Shown here: positions 8,369-15,877 of the stretch, piece by piece | Layout: each line of letters starts with the position of its first letter | Position numbering within the stretch: the first letter of the stretch is position 1 | Origin: UBA3478 sp046048095 | GTDB taxonomy: Bacteria > Bacteroidota > Bacteroidia > Flavobacteriales > Flavobacteriaceae | Length of the DNA: 26,532 nt | Reading direction: 5' to 3' | NCBI GenBank assembly: GCA_046048095.1 | Contig: JBJOGS010000022.1 | Location: forward strand, 1-26,532 | Position numbers and translations under genes: made by a program | Notes under the pieces: generated by a model | Databases searched by the model: none | What the model was told of the DNA's origin: nothing | What the model saw: only the letters and a program-made list of their open reading frames with translations

Positions 8369-9590
8369 CAGCGAGAGCCCATTTAGTCGCCAACCCTGAA
8401 AGTGCACTTACCCCGATCACCAGAGAAAAAGGAAGTTGTAAGGCCAGAAAATAATTCGCATCCCACAGATACAATCCAATGACAAAGCCAATGCGCAGTG
8501 CCTCAAAACCGAGCGCCCAACGAGAACCATCCATCAGCGAAGTATAGCCCATAACCATCAGAAAAATTAGGGCTCCGGTATACAGCTGGTAGGTCGTGTT
8601 TAGGTCAGAAAAAAGAACAAAGAAGTAGAACAATAATCCTATGGCTAGAATGAATTGCACAAAGACTACTGCATTGCGCCGTGGTGTACTCGCAGGATCG
8701 TACTTTTCATACGCATAGACATCCTCAATAATCGGACGATCAAAACGCGCTGCAACGTCCGCAGGGCGCCATCCTGTGGGCATGAACCAAATACGTAACT
8801 TATCGAGAAACCGGTCTGCATGCCAAGCGTCAAAGGCCAAATTATAGAAGTGCTGAAAATTAATCCAGAGTGGATTATAGGTCTTCGCAGGTTTCAACAC
8901 CCCATAGCGCGGTGGCACCTCATCGAGCTCTTCTTGGAAGGTTCCGAACAATCGGTCCCAGACTGAAAATATCTGGCCAAGGTTCTTATCGATGTACTGC
9001 TTATTAATGGCATGATGCACACGATGTTGCGAAGGAGTGACTAAAACGTACTCTATCCATCCGAGCTTTCCGATGTGCTGGGTGTGGTACCAAAATTGGC
9101 CGAAAAGATGCAGCGGGGCCAATACCGCGATGACCGAATACTCAACGCCCAATAGCGCCGCCGGAAGCAATAAAATAGCCGTGTACCCCACCACATTTGA
9201 GATCGATTGCCTCAGTGCACATGCCAAGTTGAAGTCTTCACTCGAGTGGTGTATCACGTGCTGATTCCAGAAAATATTGATGTGATGACTTAGACGATGA
9301 TTCCAATATCCGGCAAAGTCGATTACGACAAATGCGATAATCCATGTGAGCCAGTTTGAAGAGATCTCAGTAACTGCTAATTGAGATACCAAATACGGAT
9401 AGCTCACTAGCACGACGGCTAAACCCAGACTGTCTTTTAGAACGTTAGTTACCCCACTGCTCAGACTGCTCAGGGTATCAAAAAGGCGGTACTTCTGACG
9501 CTTGACGTAATGCCCGTAGGCAATTTCAACCAACACAAGCAGCATAAAGGCTGGAATAGCGTAAAGCAAAGCATTGGCGTAAGCGTTCAT
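8361..9590 (-). CDS. Fatty acid hydroxylase superfamily protein, alkylglycerol monooxygenase-like
   Basis: A 409-residue membrane di-iron oxygenase. Histidine motifs: H98-x3-H102 (HRLSH), H111-xx-H114-H115 (HVIHH), H161, H169/H172 and H189-xx-H192-H193 (HRVHH). The block from 95 to 250, with IFWNQHVIHHSSEDFN and SVWDRLFGTF (209-218), resembles the alkylglycerol monooxygenase (TMEM195) branch, which cleaves ether bonds of alkylglycerols using tetrahydropterin in animals. After a soluble segment (about 220-310), residues about 310-400 form three or four extra membrane helices not found in the 272-residue paralogue at 6096. It is the first gene of a two-gene unit with the anion symporter, whose start overlaps its stop by 8 bases. 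Superfamily is certain; the AGMO branch is inferred from motif layout. Confidence 0.88.
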   Translation of the reverse strand: MNAYANALLYAIPAFMLLVLVEIAYGHYVKRQKYRLFDTLSSLSSGVTNVLKDSLGLAVVLVSYPYLVSQLAVTEISSNWLTWIIAFVVIDFAGYWNHRLSHHINIFWNQHVIHHSSEDFNLACALRQSISNVVGYTAILLLPAALLGVEYSVIAVLAPLHLFGQFWYHTQHIGKLGWIEYVLVTPSQHRVHHAINKQYIDKNLGQIFSVWDRLFGTFQEELDEVPPRYGVLKPAKTYNPLWINFQHFYNLAFDAWHADRFLDKLRIWFMPTGWRPADVAARFDRPIIEDVYAYEKYDPASTPRRNAVVFVQFILAIGLLFYFFVLFSDLNTTYQLYTGALIFLMVMGYTSLMDGSRWALGFEALRIGFVIGLYLWDANYFLALQLPFSLVIGVSALSGLATKWALADE

Positions 9591-9644
9591 GGCTTTAAAT
9601 TTAGTAAAAATCCAAACCTCACCCTAGGATTGACACCTGTGGTG

Positions 9645-9652
9645 TATTTTTG
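9645..9652 (+). promoter_or_regulatory. Promoter -7 candidate for the amidinotransferase-ctlX pair
   Basis: TATTTTTG fits the Bacteroidota -7 consensus TAnnTTTG exactly and lies 17 bases before the ATG at 9670, in the 79-base divergent gap. No good TTG -33 box sits at the usual spacing (a TTG is only 12 bases upstream), so this is a half-promoter match, and the leader would be very short. Confidence 0.3.
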
Positions 9653-9669
9653 CTCAAACGACTGAAATC

Positions 9670-10587
9670 ATGCGGTTACATTTGACCGACGAGACTTCTA
9701 GACTGCGCGCTGTAATTCTTGGAACTGCCGAGCAAAATGGGCCTAGCCCAACGATCGAACAGGCCTACGATCCTAAATCTAGACTGCATATCGCCCAGAA
9801 TAGCTATCCGCTTGAGCAAGACATGCGAAACGAGCTGAGCGAATTCGAATCTGTGCTTCAGCGCTATGAGGTCGAGGTGTTTCGTCCGCAAGTGATCAAC
9901 GACTGTAACCAGATTTTCTCAAGAGATATCGGATTTGTAATCGATGATTACTTCATCAAAGCGAACATCTTGCCCGATCGAGAAAAAGAGATTCAAGCCA
10001 TTCAACATGTTCTAGATCATATAGCCCCTTCGAAGATCATTGCTCCTCCGCATGAAGTACACGTCGAAGGGGGCGATGTCATGCTGCATGGCCGATATCT
10101 ATTTGTGGGATACTACAACCAATCTGACTACCGCCAAACCATCACCGCAAGAACCAATGCACAAGCGGTAGCATGGCTTAAAACCCAATTTCCGCACAAA
10201 GAAGTCAGGGCGTTTGAGCTGCGCAAATCAAATACAGATCCGTTTGTAAATGCCTTGCATCTAGATTGCTGCTTTCAGCCCGTAGGAGAGCGTTATGCCA
10301 TCATTCACAAAGAAGGATTCATGCATCAAGAAGACGTCGATTACCTTACTGCACTCTTTGGCGAAGCCCAATTATTCAATATCTCAGCTCAAGAGATGTA
10401 TGACATGAACAGCAATATCTTCTCTATAAGCCCTAAAGTCGTGGTATCAGACCACAGCTTTGAACGCTTGAATGCCTGGCTGCGCTCAAAATCTATTACC
10501 GTTGAGCCGATCCACTTTCGAGAAATTGCGAAACAAGAGGGATTGCTGCGATGCACTACCCTACCACTTTACCGCGAACCTCATTAA
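9670..10587 (+). CDS. Amidinotransferase / dimethylarginine dimethylaminohydrolase-like enzyme (pentein fold)
   Basis: A 305-residue cytoplasmic enzyme of the guanidino-group-modifying (pentein) superfamily, which acts on arginine or substituted arginines through a covalent cysteine intermediate. Expected catalytic elements are present: FSRD (D86), HVEGGD (E133 and D136), HLD (H197 and D199) and the nucleophile C295 in LLRCTTLPLYR near the C terminus. This layout fits DDAH, arginine deiminase-related hydrolases and amidinotransferases; length favours the DDAH/amidinotransferase group. It is followed after 9 bases by ctlX, a second pentein enzyme acting on citrulline, so a two-step route from arginine or methylarginine through citrulline to ornithine is plausible. 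That substrate order is inference. Confidence 0.82.
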   Translation: MRLHLTDETSRLRAVILGTAEQNGPSPTIEQAYDPKSRLHIAQNSYPLEQDMRNELSEFESVLQRYEVEVFRPQVINDCNQIFSRDIGFVIDDYFIKANILPDREKEIQAIQHVLDHIAPSKIIAPPHEVHVEGGDVMLHGRYLFVGYYNQSDYRQTITARTNAQAVAWLKTQFPHKEVRAFELRKSNTDPFVNALHLDCCFQPVGERYAIIHKEGFMHQEDVDYLTALFGEAQLFNISAQEMYDMNSNIFSISPKVVVSDHSFERLNAWLRSKSITVEPIHFREIAKQEGLLRCTTLPLYREPH

Positions 10588-10596
10588 TCCCTTTCC

Positions 10597-11532
10597 ATGA
10601 AGCAATACAGTTCACATCTACTCATGGTGCGTCCTTCTAGTTTTAGAAAAAACGAAGAAACAGCAGTCAATAACTACTTTCAGTCCGACGCCTCCCTTGG
10701 GGCCCAAGAGGTGCTCAGTCAAGCACAAGCAAAATTCGATTCAATGGTCGAGCAGTTGCGTGCTGCAAACATCAACGTCATTGTTTTTCAAGAACCCGAG
10801 GGTAGTGATACCCCTGATTCTTTATTCCCGAACAATTGGATTTCTATGCATGCCGATCGACGCGTTGCGCTATACCCCATGTTCGCAGAAAATCGAAGAC
10901 GCGAACGCAGAGAAGAAGTGCTTGAACTTCTAGAGACAACTGGCTTTGAAATCGATGAAGTCATAGACTACAGTAGTGCCGAAGAAGAGAACATTTACCT
11001 CGAAGGCACCGGAAGCATGATTCTAGATCACGAAAACCGCATCGCTTATTGTGCGCTTTCTGAACGGGCCGACGAAGAACTTTTCATTGAATTCTGTGAA
11101 GATTTCGAATACACCCCATTTACATTTTCAGCCTTTCAGACAGTGAACGGCAAGCGGCTAAAAATTTATCACACCAACGTAATGATGTGCATTGCCGATC
11201 GCTATGCCGTAGTTTGTCTAGACTGCATTGACGATGAAGGCGAACGAAAACAACTCAAAAAATACCTAAAAGATTCTCAAAAGACATTGATCCCCATCAC
11301 CGAGGCTCAAATGCATCAGTTTGCAGGCAATATGTTGCAAGTGGGCGACCAAAACAACCAACCTGTACTGATCATGAGTGATGCTGCGTACCGAAGTCTC
11401 AGTGAGGTACAACGAAAGACACTAAGATCGTTTAATCCCATTGTTCACCCTGACTTGGGCGTGATCGAGACCTGTGGGGGCGGAAGTGCGCGTTGTATGA
11501 TTGCAGAGATTTTCTTACCTAAAGCGAATTAA
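10597..11532 (+). CDS. ctlX: Citrulline utilisation hydrolase CtlX (arginine deiminase-related)
   Basis: A 311-residue pentein-fold hydrolase. Family members convert citrulline to ornithine with release of ammonia and CO2, as described for Francisella citrulline ureidase. The N terminus shows MVRPSSFRKNEETAVNNYFQ (10-29), characteristic of CtlX. The likely catalytic residues are in FPNNW (77-81), LEGTGS (E136), YHTNV (H192) and GGGSARC (C300). It follows the amidinotransferase-like gene by 9 bases with the same orientation, so they are very probably one operon. Its last 14 bases overlap the end of the convergent M24 peptidase gene. The family call is secure; the activity is taken from characterised relatives. 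Confidence 0.87.
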   Translation: MKQYSSHLLMVRPSSFRKNEETAVNNYFQSDASLGAQEVLSQAQAKFDSMVEQLRAANINVIVFQEPEGSDTPDSLFPNNWISMHADRRVALYPMFAENRRRERREEVLELLETTGFEIDEVIDYSSAEEENIYLEGTGSMILDHENRIAYCALSERADEELFIEFCEDFEYTPFTFSAFQTVNGKRLKIYHTNVMMCIADRYAVVCLDCIDDEGERKQLKKYLKDSQKTLIPITEAQMHQFAGNMLQVGDQNNQPVLIMSDAAYRSLSEVQRKTLRSFNPIVHPDLGVIETCGGGSARCMIAEIFLPKAN

Positions 11533-12871
11533 AGGGCTTATTGACCAGAATGAGCTGCTCTTGGCGGCCGTCGATATAGCGCACTCCATTTTCATCAAAA
11601 AAGGCCTCTTCTTCAAGCATGATGCGCACATCCTTGTTCCATTCTTTGATGAAGACAGAGGCATTGAGCTCAATAGAATAGGCGGTATTCAAATGAAGAG
11701 GGTAATCTCCTGTATAAGGCACTCCTTCTTGTGCATCCCACATCCCTAAAGTGGTGCCAGCGGCGTGTCCGTGGTAGCCAATCGGATGCGTGTAAATAGA
11801 GGGTGTGATTCCTTCTTCAATTGCCTGCGCCCGACTCATGGCGAGCACCTCGTTTCCGGTGCGTCCCTCTTTAAAGTGATTCGTGAAAATATCTTGAAGC
11901 CTATTACCTGTGGCCAGTGCTTTTTTCAAATACTCTGGAGCGTCAGTTTCTCCTGGGGCCAGCACATAAGCGTGTTGCTGTTGGTCGGTATTCAGTCGCA
12001 AATAGGTGATTCCAAAATCACAGTGCAATAGATCTCCGGGTAAAATAACCTGTGTATCGGGCCGTTTCGAAAATGTTCTCAAATGATCGAAACGCTCTGG
12101 GTCAGCACGCTGAATATCTACAGTCGGATGAAACCACGTCTGCAATCCTAGCTCGCGCACCTTGTCGCGCATGAACCAAACCACATCTTCAGTAGTCGTC
12201 ACCCCAGGAGTAATCACTTTCTCTGAAAATGCCTCGGCAATAATGTTATGACTGATGCGCTCAATATGCGGATAAATTGCCATCTCCTTAGCTGTACGCG
12301 TCTCAAGCCATGCAATTGCTAGCTTTTCGGCTGACACCACCCGTTTGGCGAATTTTGAACCCAGCGCCTCGAGAAGCTCTTCTTTATCTGTGGCTACAAT
12401 ACCATCGGCAAGCCCAAAGTGCTTAGATTGGTTAATCCCGATAGACTTGGGGTTACGTTCTTCTACCAGCTCTCTCAACCGCGCCCATTGGTCGGGCTGC
12501 TTTTCTTTATCCCAAGCGCTCTTAAAGGCAGCACCTACATCGTATCGGGCGACGGCTAGGGTCTCAATACGATCTCCGTCATTGAAAAATACCAAAATGG
12601 TTCTTCGCCGTGCGGCTAACCATTCTGCCGGAAGCAGTGTTTTAATCACCGGATCTTCATTGTATTCTCTTGATACCACCACCCACATGTCGATGCCTGT
12701 TTTTTGCATCAATTGGGGCAAATAATTCTCAATCTTGTCTTCGAGCAGCTCATTGATCACCCTAGCGCGCTCGCGCATTGGTAAGATTGCCCCTTGTGTT
12801 TGAGCGGCAAGCTGAGTAAATAGTGTGGCTAGAAATACGACAACGAATGCGGTGATTTTTATACCTTTCAT
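11519..12871 (-). CDS. Exported M24 family metallopeptidase, Xaa-Pro aminopeptidase-like
   Basis: A 450-residue metallopeptidase with an N-terminal signal peptide (residues 1-24, ending QLAAQ), so it acts in the periplasm or outside. Residues about 30-185 form a creatinase-like N-terminal domain; the pita-bread catalytic domain follows from about 195. The five metal ligands of M24 enzymes can be traced: D285 (HCDFG), D296 (11 residues later, as in methionine aminopeptidase), H362 or H367 in THPIGYHGHAAG, E401 (IELNAS) and an acidic residue in the EEE run at 420-422. Insertion of NTDQQQHAYV at the second Asp differs from the classic 'DiTRT' text. A role in degrading proline-containing peptides is likely. 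The ctlX gene converges with a 14-base overlap. Confidence 0.88.
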   Translation of the reverse strand: MKGIKITAFVVVFLATLFTQLAAQTQGAILPMRERARVINELLEDKIENYLPQLMQKTGIDMWVVVSREYNEDPVIKTLLPAEWLAARRRTILVFFNDGDRIETLAVARYDVGAAFKSAWDKEKQPDQWARLRELVEERNPKSIGINQSKHFGLADGIVATDKEELLEALGSKFAKRVVSAEKLAIAWLETRTAKEMAIYPHIERISHNIIAEAFSEKVITPGVTTTEDVVWFMRDKVRELGLQTWFHPTVDIQRADPERFDHLRTFSKRPDTQVILPGDLLHCDFGITYLRLNTDQQQHAYVLAPGETDAPEYLKKALATGNRLQDIFTNHFKEGRTGNEVLAMSRAQAIEEGITPSIYTHPIGYHGHAAGTTLGMWDAQEGVPYTGDYPLHLNTAYSIELNASVFIKEWNKDVRIMLEEEAFFDENGVRYIDGRQEQLILVNKPFNSL

Positions 12872-12948
12872 AGGTTCAATGCTTTGGTGCTTTAAGATAG
12901 CTGAACTTTTCTAAAGTCGCATCAACGATCCTACTGAGTTAGTCCTTC

Positions 12949-13476
12949 ATGCCTGAGAATTCGATTTATACCATTGGATATGGGTTGCGCTCGACGACCG
13001 AATTCTTAGCGTTACTTCGCCACTTTAAGATTGCCTATATCGCAGATATACGCTCTAATCCATATTCAAAATGGAACCCTGATTTCTGCCGCGAACCCAT
13101 TGCTTCATTCTTTAAGCAGCATGCGATTGGCTATGTTTATGTCGGGGATATGATCGGAGGAATCCCCAAAGACAGCAGCTGTTACACCGATGGCAAACTT
13201 GACCCCCTAAAAGCCAGAGGTCATGAAGCCTTTACACGCGGCATCGATCGATTACTTCTCGCACATAAAAAGGGTCTGTCTGTGGCCCTTATGTGCGGCG
13301 AGGTAGCACCCCACCAGTGCCACCGCTCTAAGTTGATCGGAGAGGCGCTTTGTGAACAGGGGGTTTCAGTAACTCATATCATCGACGCGCAACAGATAAA
13401 ATCGCAGACCCAAGTAATGCTAGAGCTCACTAAGGGCAAAAACACTACGGATCTTTTTGGAAACACTACTTTTTAA
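12949..13476 (+). CDS. DUF488 domain protein
   Basis: A 175-residue soluble protein of the DUF488 family. The family hallmarks are present: YTIGYG at the N terminus (7-12), DIRSNPYSKWNPDF (33-46) and CGEVAPHQCHRS (116-127), with the paired cysteines and CHR motif suggesting a nucleotide- or metal-related active site. No member has a firmly established biochemical function that I can cite. It is divergent from the M24 peptidase across a 77-base gap, and the next gene begins 4 bases after its stop, so the two are likely translated from one message. Confidence 0.85.
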   Translation: MPENSIYTIGYGLRSTTEFLALLRHFKIAYIADIRSNPYSKWNPDFCREPIASFFKQHAIGYVYVGDMIGGIPKDSSCYTDGKLDPLKARGHEAFTRGIDRLLLAHKKGLSVALMCGEVAPHQCHRSKLIGEALCEQGVSVTHIIDAQQIKSQTQVMLELTKGKNTTDLFGNTTF

Positions 13477-13480
13477 CCCT

Positions 13481-13915
13481 ATGAAAACACCTCTTTTACT
13501 CGCCCTACTATTTCTAAGCGCCTTTTGTTGGGCCCAGAAACAACCTCATCCTAAGGTGGATCAGATGATTGACGCGCTTTTTGAACATCAAATAAAAGCT
13601 TGGAACGAAGCAGACGTCACGCGGTTTATGCTCGGATATTGGAACGACGAGCGACTTATATTTGTGGGAAGCGCAGGACCCACCTATGGCTATCAAAACA
13701 CCCTAAACGGATACAAGAAACGCTATCCTGACCCCAAGGCAATGGGGCGATTAGCGTTTGATATTCTAGAAAAAAGACAATGGGACCGTCGCACTGTTCA
13801 AGTGATCGGAAGGTTCACACTCTACCGCGAGAAAGATACGCCCACGGGGCACTTCAGTTTATTGCTTCGCAAAATGAAGGGTCAGTGGGTGATCGTAAGT
13901 GATCACTCATCTTAG
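13481..13915 (+). CDS. Exported NTF2-like (SnoaL/DUF4440-type) protein
   Basis: A 144-residue protein with an N-terminal signal peptide (MKTPLLLALLFLSAFCWA, cleavage near Q19). The mature part is one cone-shaped NTF2-like domain: helix with QIKAWNEADVTRFM, then the GYWNDERLIFVGSAG strand and a C-terminal GQWVIVSDHSS. Such domains bind small ligands or act as isomerases, but no catalytic residues can be picked here. I start at ATG 13481, 4 bases after the DUF488 stop; a frame opening at 13457 would overlap DUF488 and spoil the signal peptide. The stop shares TTAG (13912-13915) with the convergent DUF456 gene. Confidence 0.82.
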   Translation: MKTPLLLALLFLSAFCWAQKQPHPKVDQMIDALFEHQIKAWNEADVTRFMLGYWNDERLIFVGSAGPTYGYQNTLNGYKKRYPDPKAMGRLAFDILEKRQWDRRTVQVIGRFTLYREKDTPTGHFSLLLRKMKGQWVIVSDHSS

Positions 13916-14388
13916 AGCGCTGTATAAAACACCCAAGCCATCCATAAGACGAGGGCGAGCTTGAGCAACGATCCGGCTAAAACCCCAAGCAGGGCTCCTA
14001 AGGCAGCACGTGCTGCGGCCTTCATATCGGATTGATGTACGTACAATTCTCCTGCAAAGGCACCAAGCAGCGGACCAAATAGAAATCCGACAGGCGGAAA
14101 GAACAAGAGCCCCACTACCAGACCTACGAGAGATCCGATGGTTCCGGCCCTCGATCCACCGAAGCGCTTGGTAGTATACACCGGAATCACATTGTCAATG
14201 ATCGATACGCTGACCGCAAGAATTCCAAACACCCACAGCCAAGTGGTACCAATAGAATAGGTGGCGCTCAATTTGAGCACCAACAGGGCAAAATAAGCAA
14301 TGATTGGACCGGGGATTACGGGAACAAAACACCCAATGATACCTACAATCAACAAGAAGCTTCCGAGAATAATGAGCAATAGGTCCAT
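13912..14388 (-). CDS. DUF456 family membrane protein
   Basis: A 158-residue integral membrane protein, mostly hydrophobic, with glycine-rich helices (GSLVGLVVGLLFFPPVG, then GPLLGAFAGELYV) typical of DUF456. The start MDLLLIILGSFLLIVG is placed at ATG 14386-14388, giving the usual family length of about 160; the frame runs on to 14439 but the extra 17 residues would overlie the padR promoter region. The family has no established function; the glycine-zipper appearance suggests a small packing or channel-like membrane protein. It is divergent from padR, so both starts share the 98-base gap 14389-14486. Confidence 0.85.
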   Translation of the reverse strand: MDLLLIILGSFLLIVGIIGCFVPVIPGPIIAYFALLVLKLSATYSIGTTWLWVFGILAVSVSIIDNVIPVYTTKRFGGSRAGTIGSLVGLVVGLLFFPPVGFLFGPLLGAFAGELYVHQSDMKAAARAALGALLGVLAGSLLKLALVLWMAWVFYTAL

Positions 14389-14421
14389 GATCAAACTATT
14401 TAAGAGCAAGATAGTTCTTTT

Positions 14422-14465
14422 TAGTACTTTGTTTTGCATAGTACTATTTTTTGTTTATATCTTTG
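14422..14465 (+). promoter_or_regulatory. padR-pspC promoter with twin TAGTACT operator candidate
   Basis: A TTG at 14434-14436, a 21-base spacer, and TATCTTTG at 14458-14465 make a Bacteroidota-type promoter with a perfect -7 box, 21 bases before the padR ATG. Two copies of TAGTACT lie at 14422-14428 and 14439-14445, their starts 17 bases apart; each contains the palindrome AGTACT. One copy is just ahead of the -33 box and the other is inside the spacer, where a bound repressor would block polymerase. PadR proteins commonly repress their own operon, so autoregulation is the natural inference. The sites also lie upstream of the divergent DUF456 gene. Confidence 0.55.
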
Positions 14466-14486
14466 CAGTGCATTATAGAATGAACT

Positions 14487-14816
14487 ATGAATATTGAAAA
14501 CACGAAACAACAGATGCGCAAGGGAATCTTAGAGTTCTGCATTTTATCAGTGCTGAAAGACCAAGACCTCTATGCCTCTGAGATTCTCGAGCACCTAAAG
14601 CAGGCGAAATTACTTGTCGTTGAAGGCACATTGTATCCGTTACTCACACGTTTAAAGAATGCCGAACTGCTTCAGTACCGATGGGAAGAGTCTAGTGGAG
14701 GGCCTCCGAGAAAGTACTTCAAGCTTACCGAAGAGGGCAAGGCCTTTCTAGAAGAACTTAAAGTGACTTGGTCTGAACTACAACATGCTATAAATACTGT
14801 AACCAATAAATCATGA
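14487..14816 (+). CDS. PadR family transcriptional regulator
   Basis: A 109-residue winged-helix DNA-binding protein of the short PadR (subfamily 2) type. The signature is clear: LYASEILEHL (29-38), VVEGTLYPLLTRLKNAELL (recognition helix, 44-62), then the wing ESSGGPPRKYFKLTEEGKAFL. The C-terminal helix is the dimerisation helix. PadR members usually act as repressors released by a ligand or membrane stress. Its stop codon overlaps the pspC start (ATGA, 14813-14816), so the two proteins are translationally coupled. PadR next to a PspC-domain membrane protein is a recurrent pair in Bacteroidota. Confidence 0.93.
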   Translation: MNIENTKQQMRKGILEFCILSVLKDQDLYASEILEHLKQAKLLVVEGTLYPLLTRLKNAELLQYRWEESSGGPPRKYFKLTEEGKAFLEELKVTWSELQHAINTVTNKS

Positions 14817-15877
14817 AAAAAACACTTACCGTAAATCTGTCTGGGCTTGTTTTTCACATCGATGAAGATGCCTATTTCAAGCTGCAGCATTATCTGGATT
14901 CGATCAAATCTTATCTAGACACCACCTTGGGGCGCGATGAAATCATCGCTGATATAGAAAATCGCATCGCTGAGCTATTTAGTGAAAACAATAAGTCGGT
15001 CATCACGATCACAGACGTAGAAGAGGTCATTGGAATCATGGGACAGCCTGAAGACTATGTGTCTGACGAAGAAGAGCCCCGCGCCCAGCGCCCCTATCAT
15101 GAGGCTGCAAGCAGTAAAAAGCGTCTCTACAGAGATACAGACAATCAAGTACTCGGAGGGGTCTGTTCAGGAATCGGCCATTTTACTGGAATAGATCCTG
15201 TTTGGGTGCGATTGATTTTCTTAGCCCTTCTGTTTAGCGGCGTATCGGCCATCTTTTACTTCGTGCTCTGGATTGTTATTCCAAAAGCCCTAAGCACTGC
15301 TCAAAAACTAGAAATGAAGGGCAAGGCCGCAACGTTCAGTAACATCGAAGACTTTGTGAAAGAGAGCTACCAAAACGTCAAAGAAGATCTCAAAAATGTC
15401 GACTTCAAGAAGGCTCAGAATAAAGCGGAAGAAGTAGCAAAAGGATTTTTTGCCTTTTTAGGAGAAGTCATAGGCGCATTGTTTAGAGCACTAGGCAAGG
15501 TCTTAAGTTTCATCGGCGAAGTGCTGGGAAAGCTTTTGGGGGTGATCATCATCGTGGTGACACTCGTATTGCTCATCGCCATCACCGTTAGCTTTATCAT
15601 CGGCAGCTTTATCGATATCAATATCGGCAACGACCTGTTGATGTTACCCGGTTTTGAATATGTCGACCCTAGTTGGGGCGGACCCTTTCATCCGATTCTC
15701 TACCACATCAGTATGCTGCTCACTTTTGGGATTCCAGCGTTTAGCTTGCTCTTGTTCGCTCTACAGCTTCTCTTTAAAAACATGGGTAGACTCTCAGGTT
15801 CGGTTAAAATCGGAATGCTCGCCGTATGGATGCTTGCGCTAATCGCCTTTATAGTGCTCAGCATCACCCACTTTTAG
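14813..15877 (+). CDS. PspC domain membrane protein
   Basis: A 354-residue inner-membrane protein. Residues 1-85 form a soluble head common to Bacteroidota homologues (MKKTLTVNLSGLVFHIDEDA, then a segment ending VEEVIGIMGQPEDYV). The PspC domain is at about 103-160: KRLYRDTDNQVLGGVCSGIG and a membrane helix ending VLWIVIPKAL. A lysine-rich, probably helical cytoplasmic stretch (165-210) follows, then further membrane helices at about 240-265, 288-312 and 332-352. PspC of the phage-shock system senses membrane stress; here the partner regulator would be the coupled PadR instead of PspF/PspA, which are not in view. The stop shares TTAG (15874-15877) with the convergent gene. Confidence 0.88.
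   Translation: MKKTLTVNLSGLVFHIDEDAYFKLQHYLDSIKSYLDTTLGRDEIIADIENRIAELFSENNKSVITITDVEEVIGIMGQPEDYVSDEEEPRAQRPYHEAASSKKRLYRDTDNQVLGGVCSGIGHFTGIDPVWVRLIFLALLFSGVSAIFYFVLWIVIPKALSTAQKLEMKGKAATFSNIEDFVKESYQNVKEDLKNVDFKKAQNKAEEVAKGFFAFLGEVIGALFRALGKVLSFIGEVLGKLLGVIIIVVTLVLLIAITVSFIIGSFIDINIGNDLLMLPGFEYVDPSWGGPFHPILYHISMLLTFGIPAFSLLLFALQLLFKNMGRLSGSVKIGMLAVWMLALIAFIVLSITHF

Noticed and set aside
8369..8407. Longer N terminus of the DASS symporter
   Set aside because: The added 13 residues carry no motif and increase overlap with the upstream hydroxylase; the ATG at 8368 gives an 8-base coupling overlap.
13457..13480. Longer N terminus of the NTF2-like protein
   Set aside because: It overlaps the DUF488 gene and adds METLLFNP before an already complete signal peptide.
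14389..14439. Longer N terminus of the DUF456 protein
   Set aside because: It would cover the padR promoter and TAGTACT sites and exceeds the usual DUF456 length.
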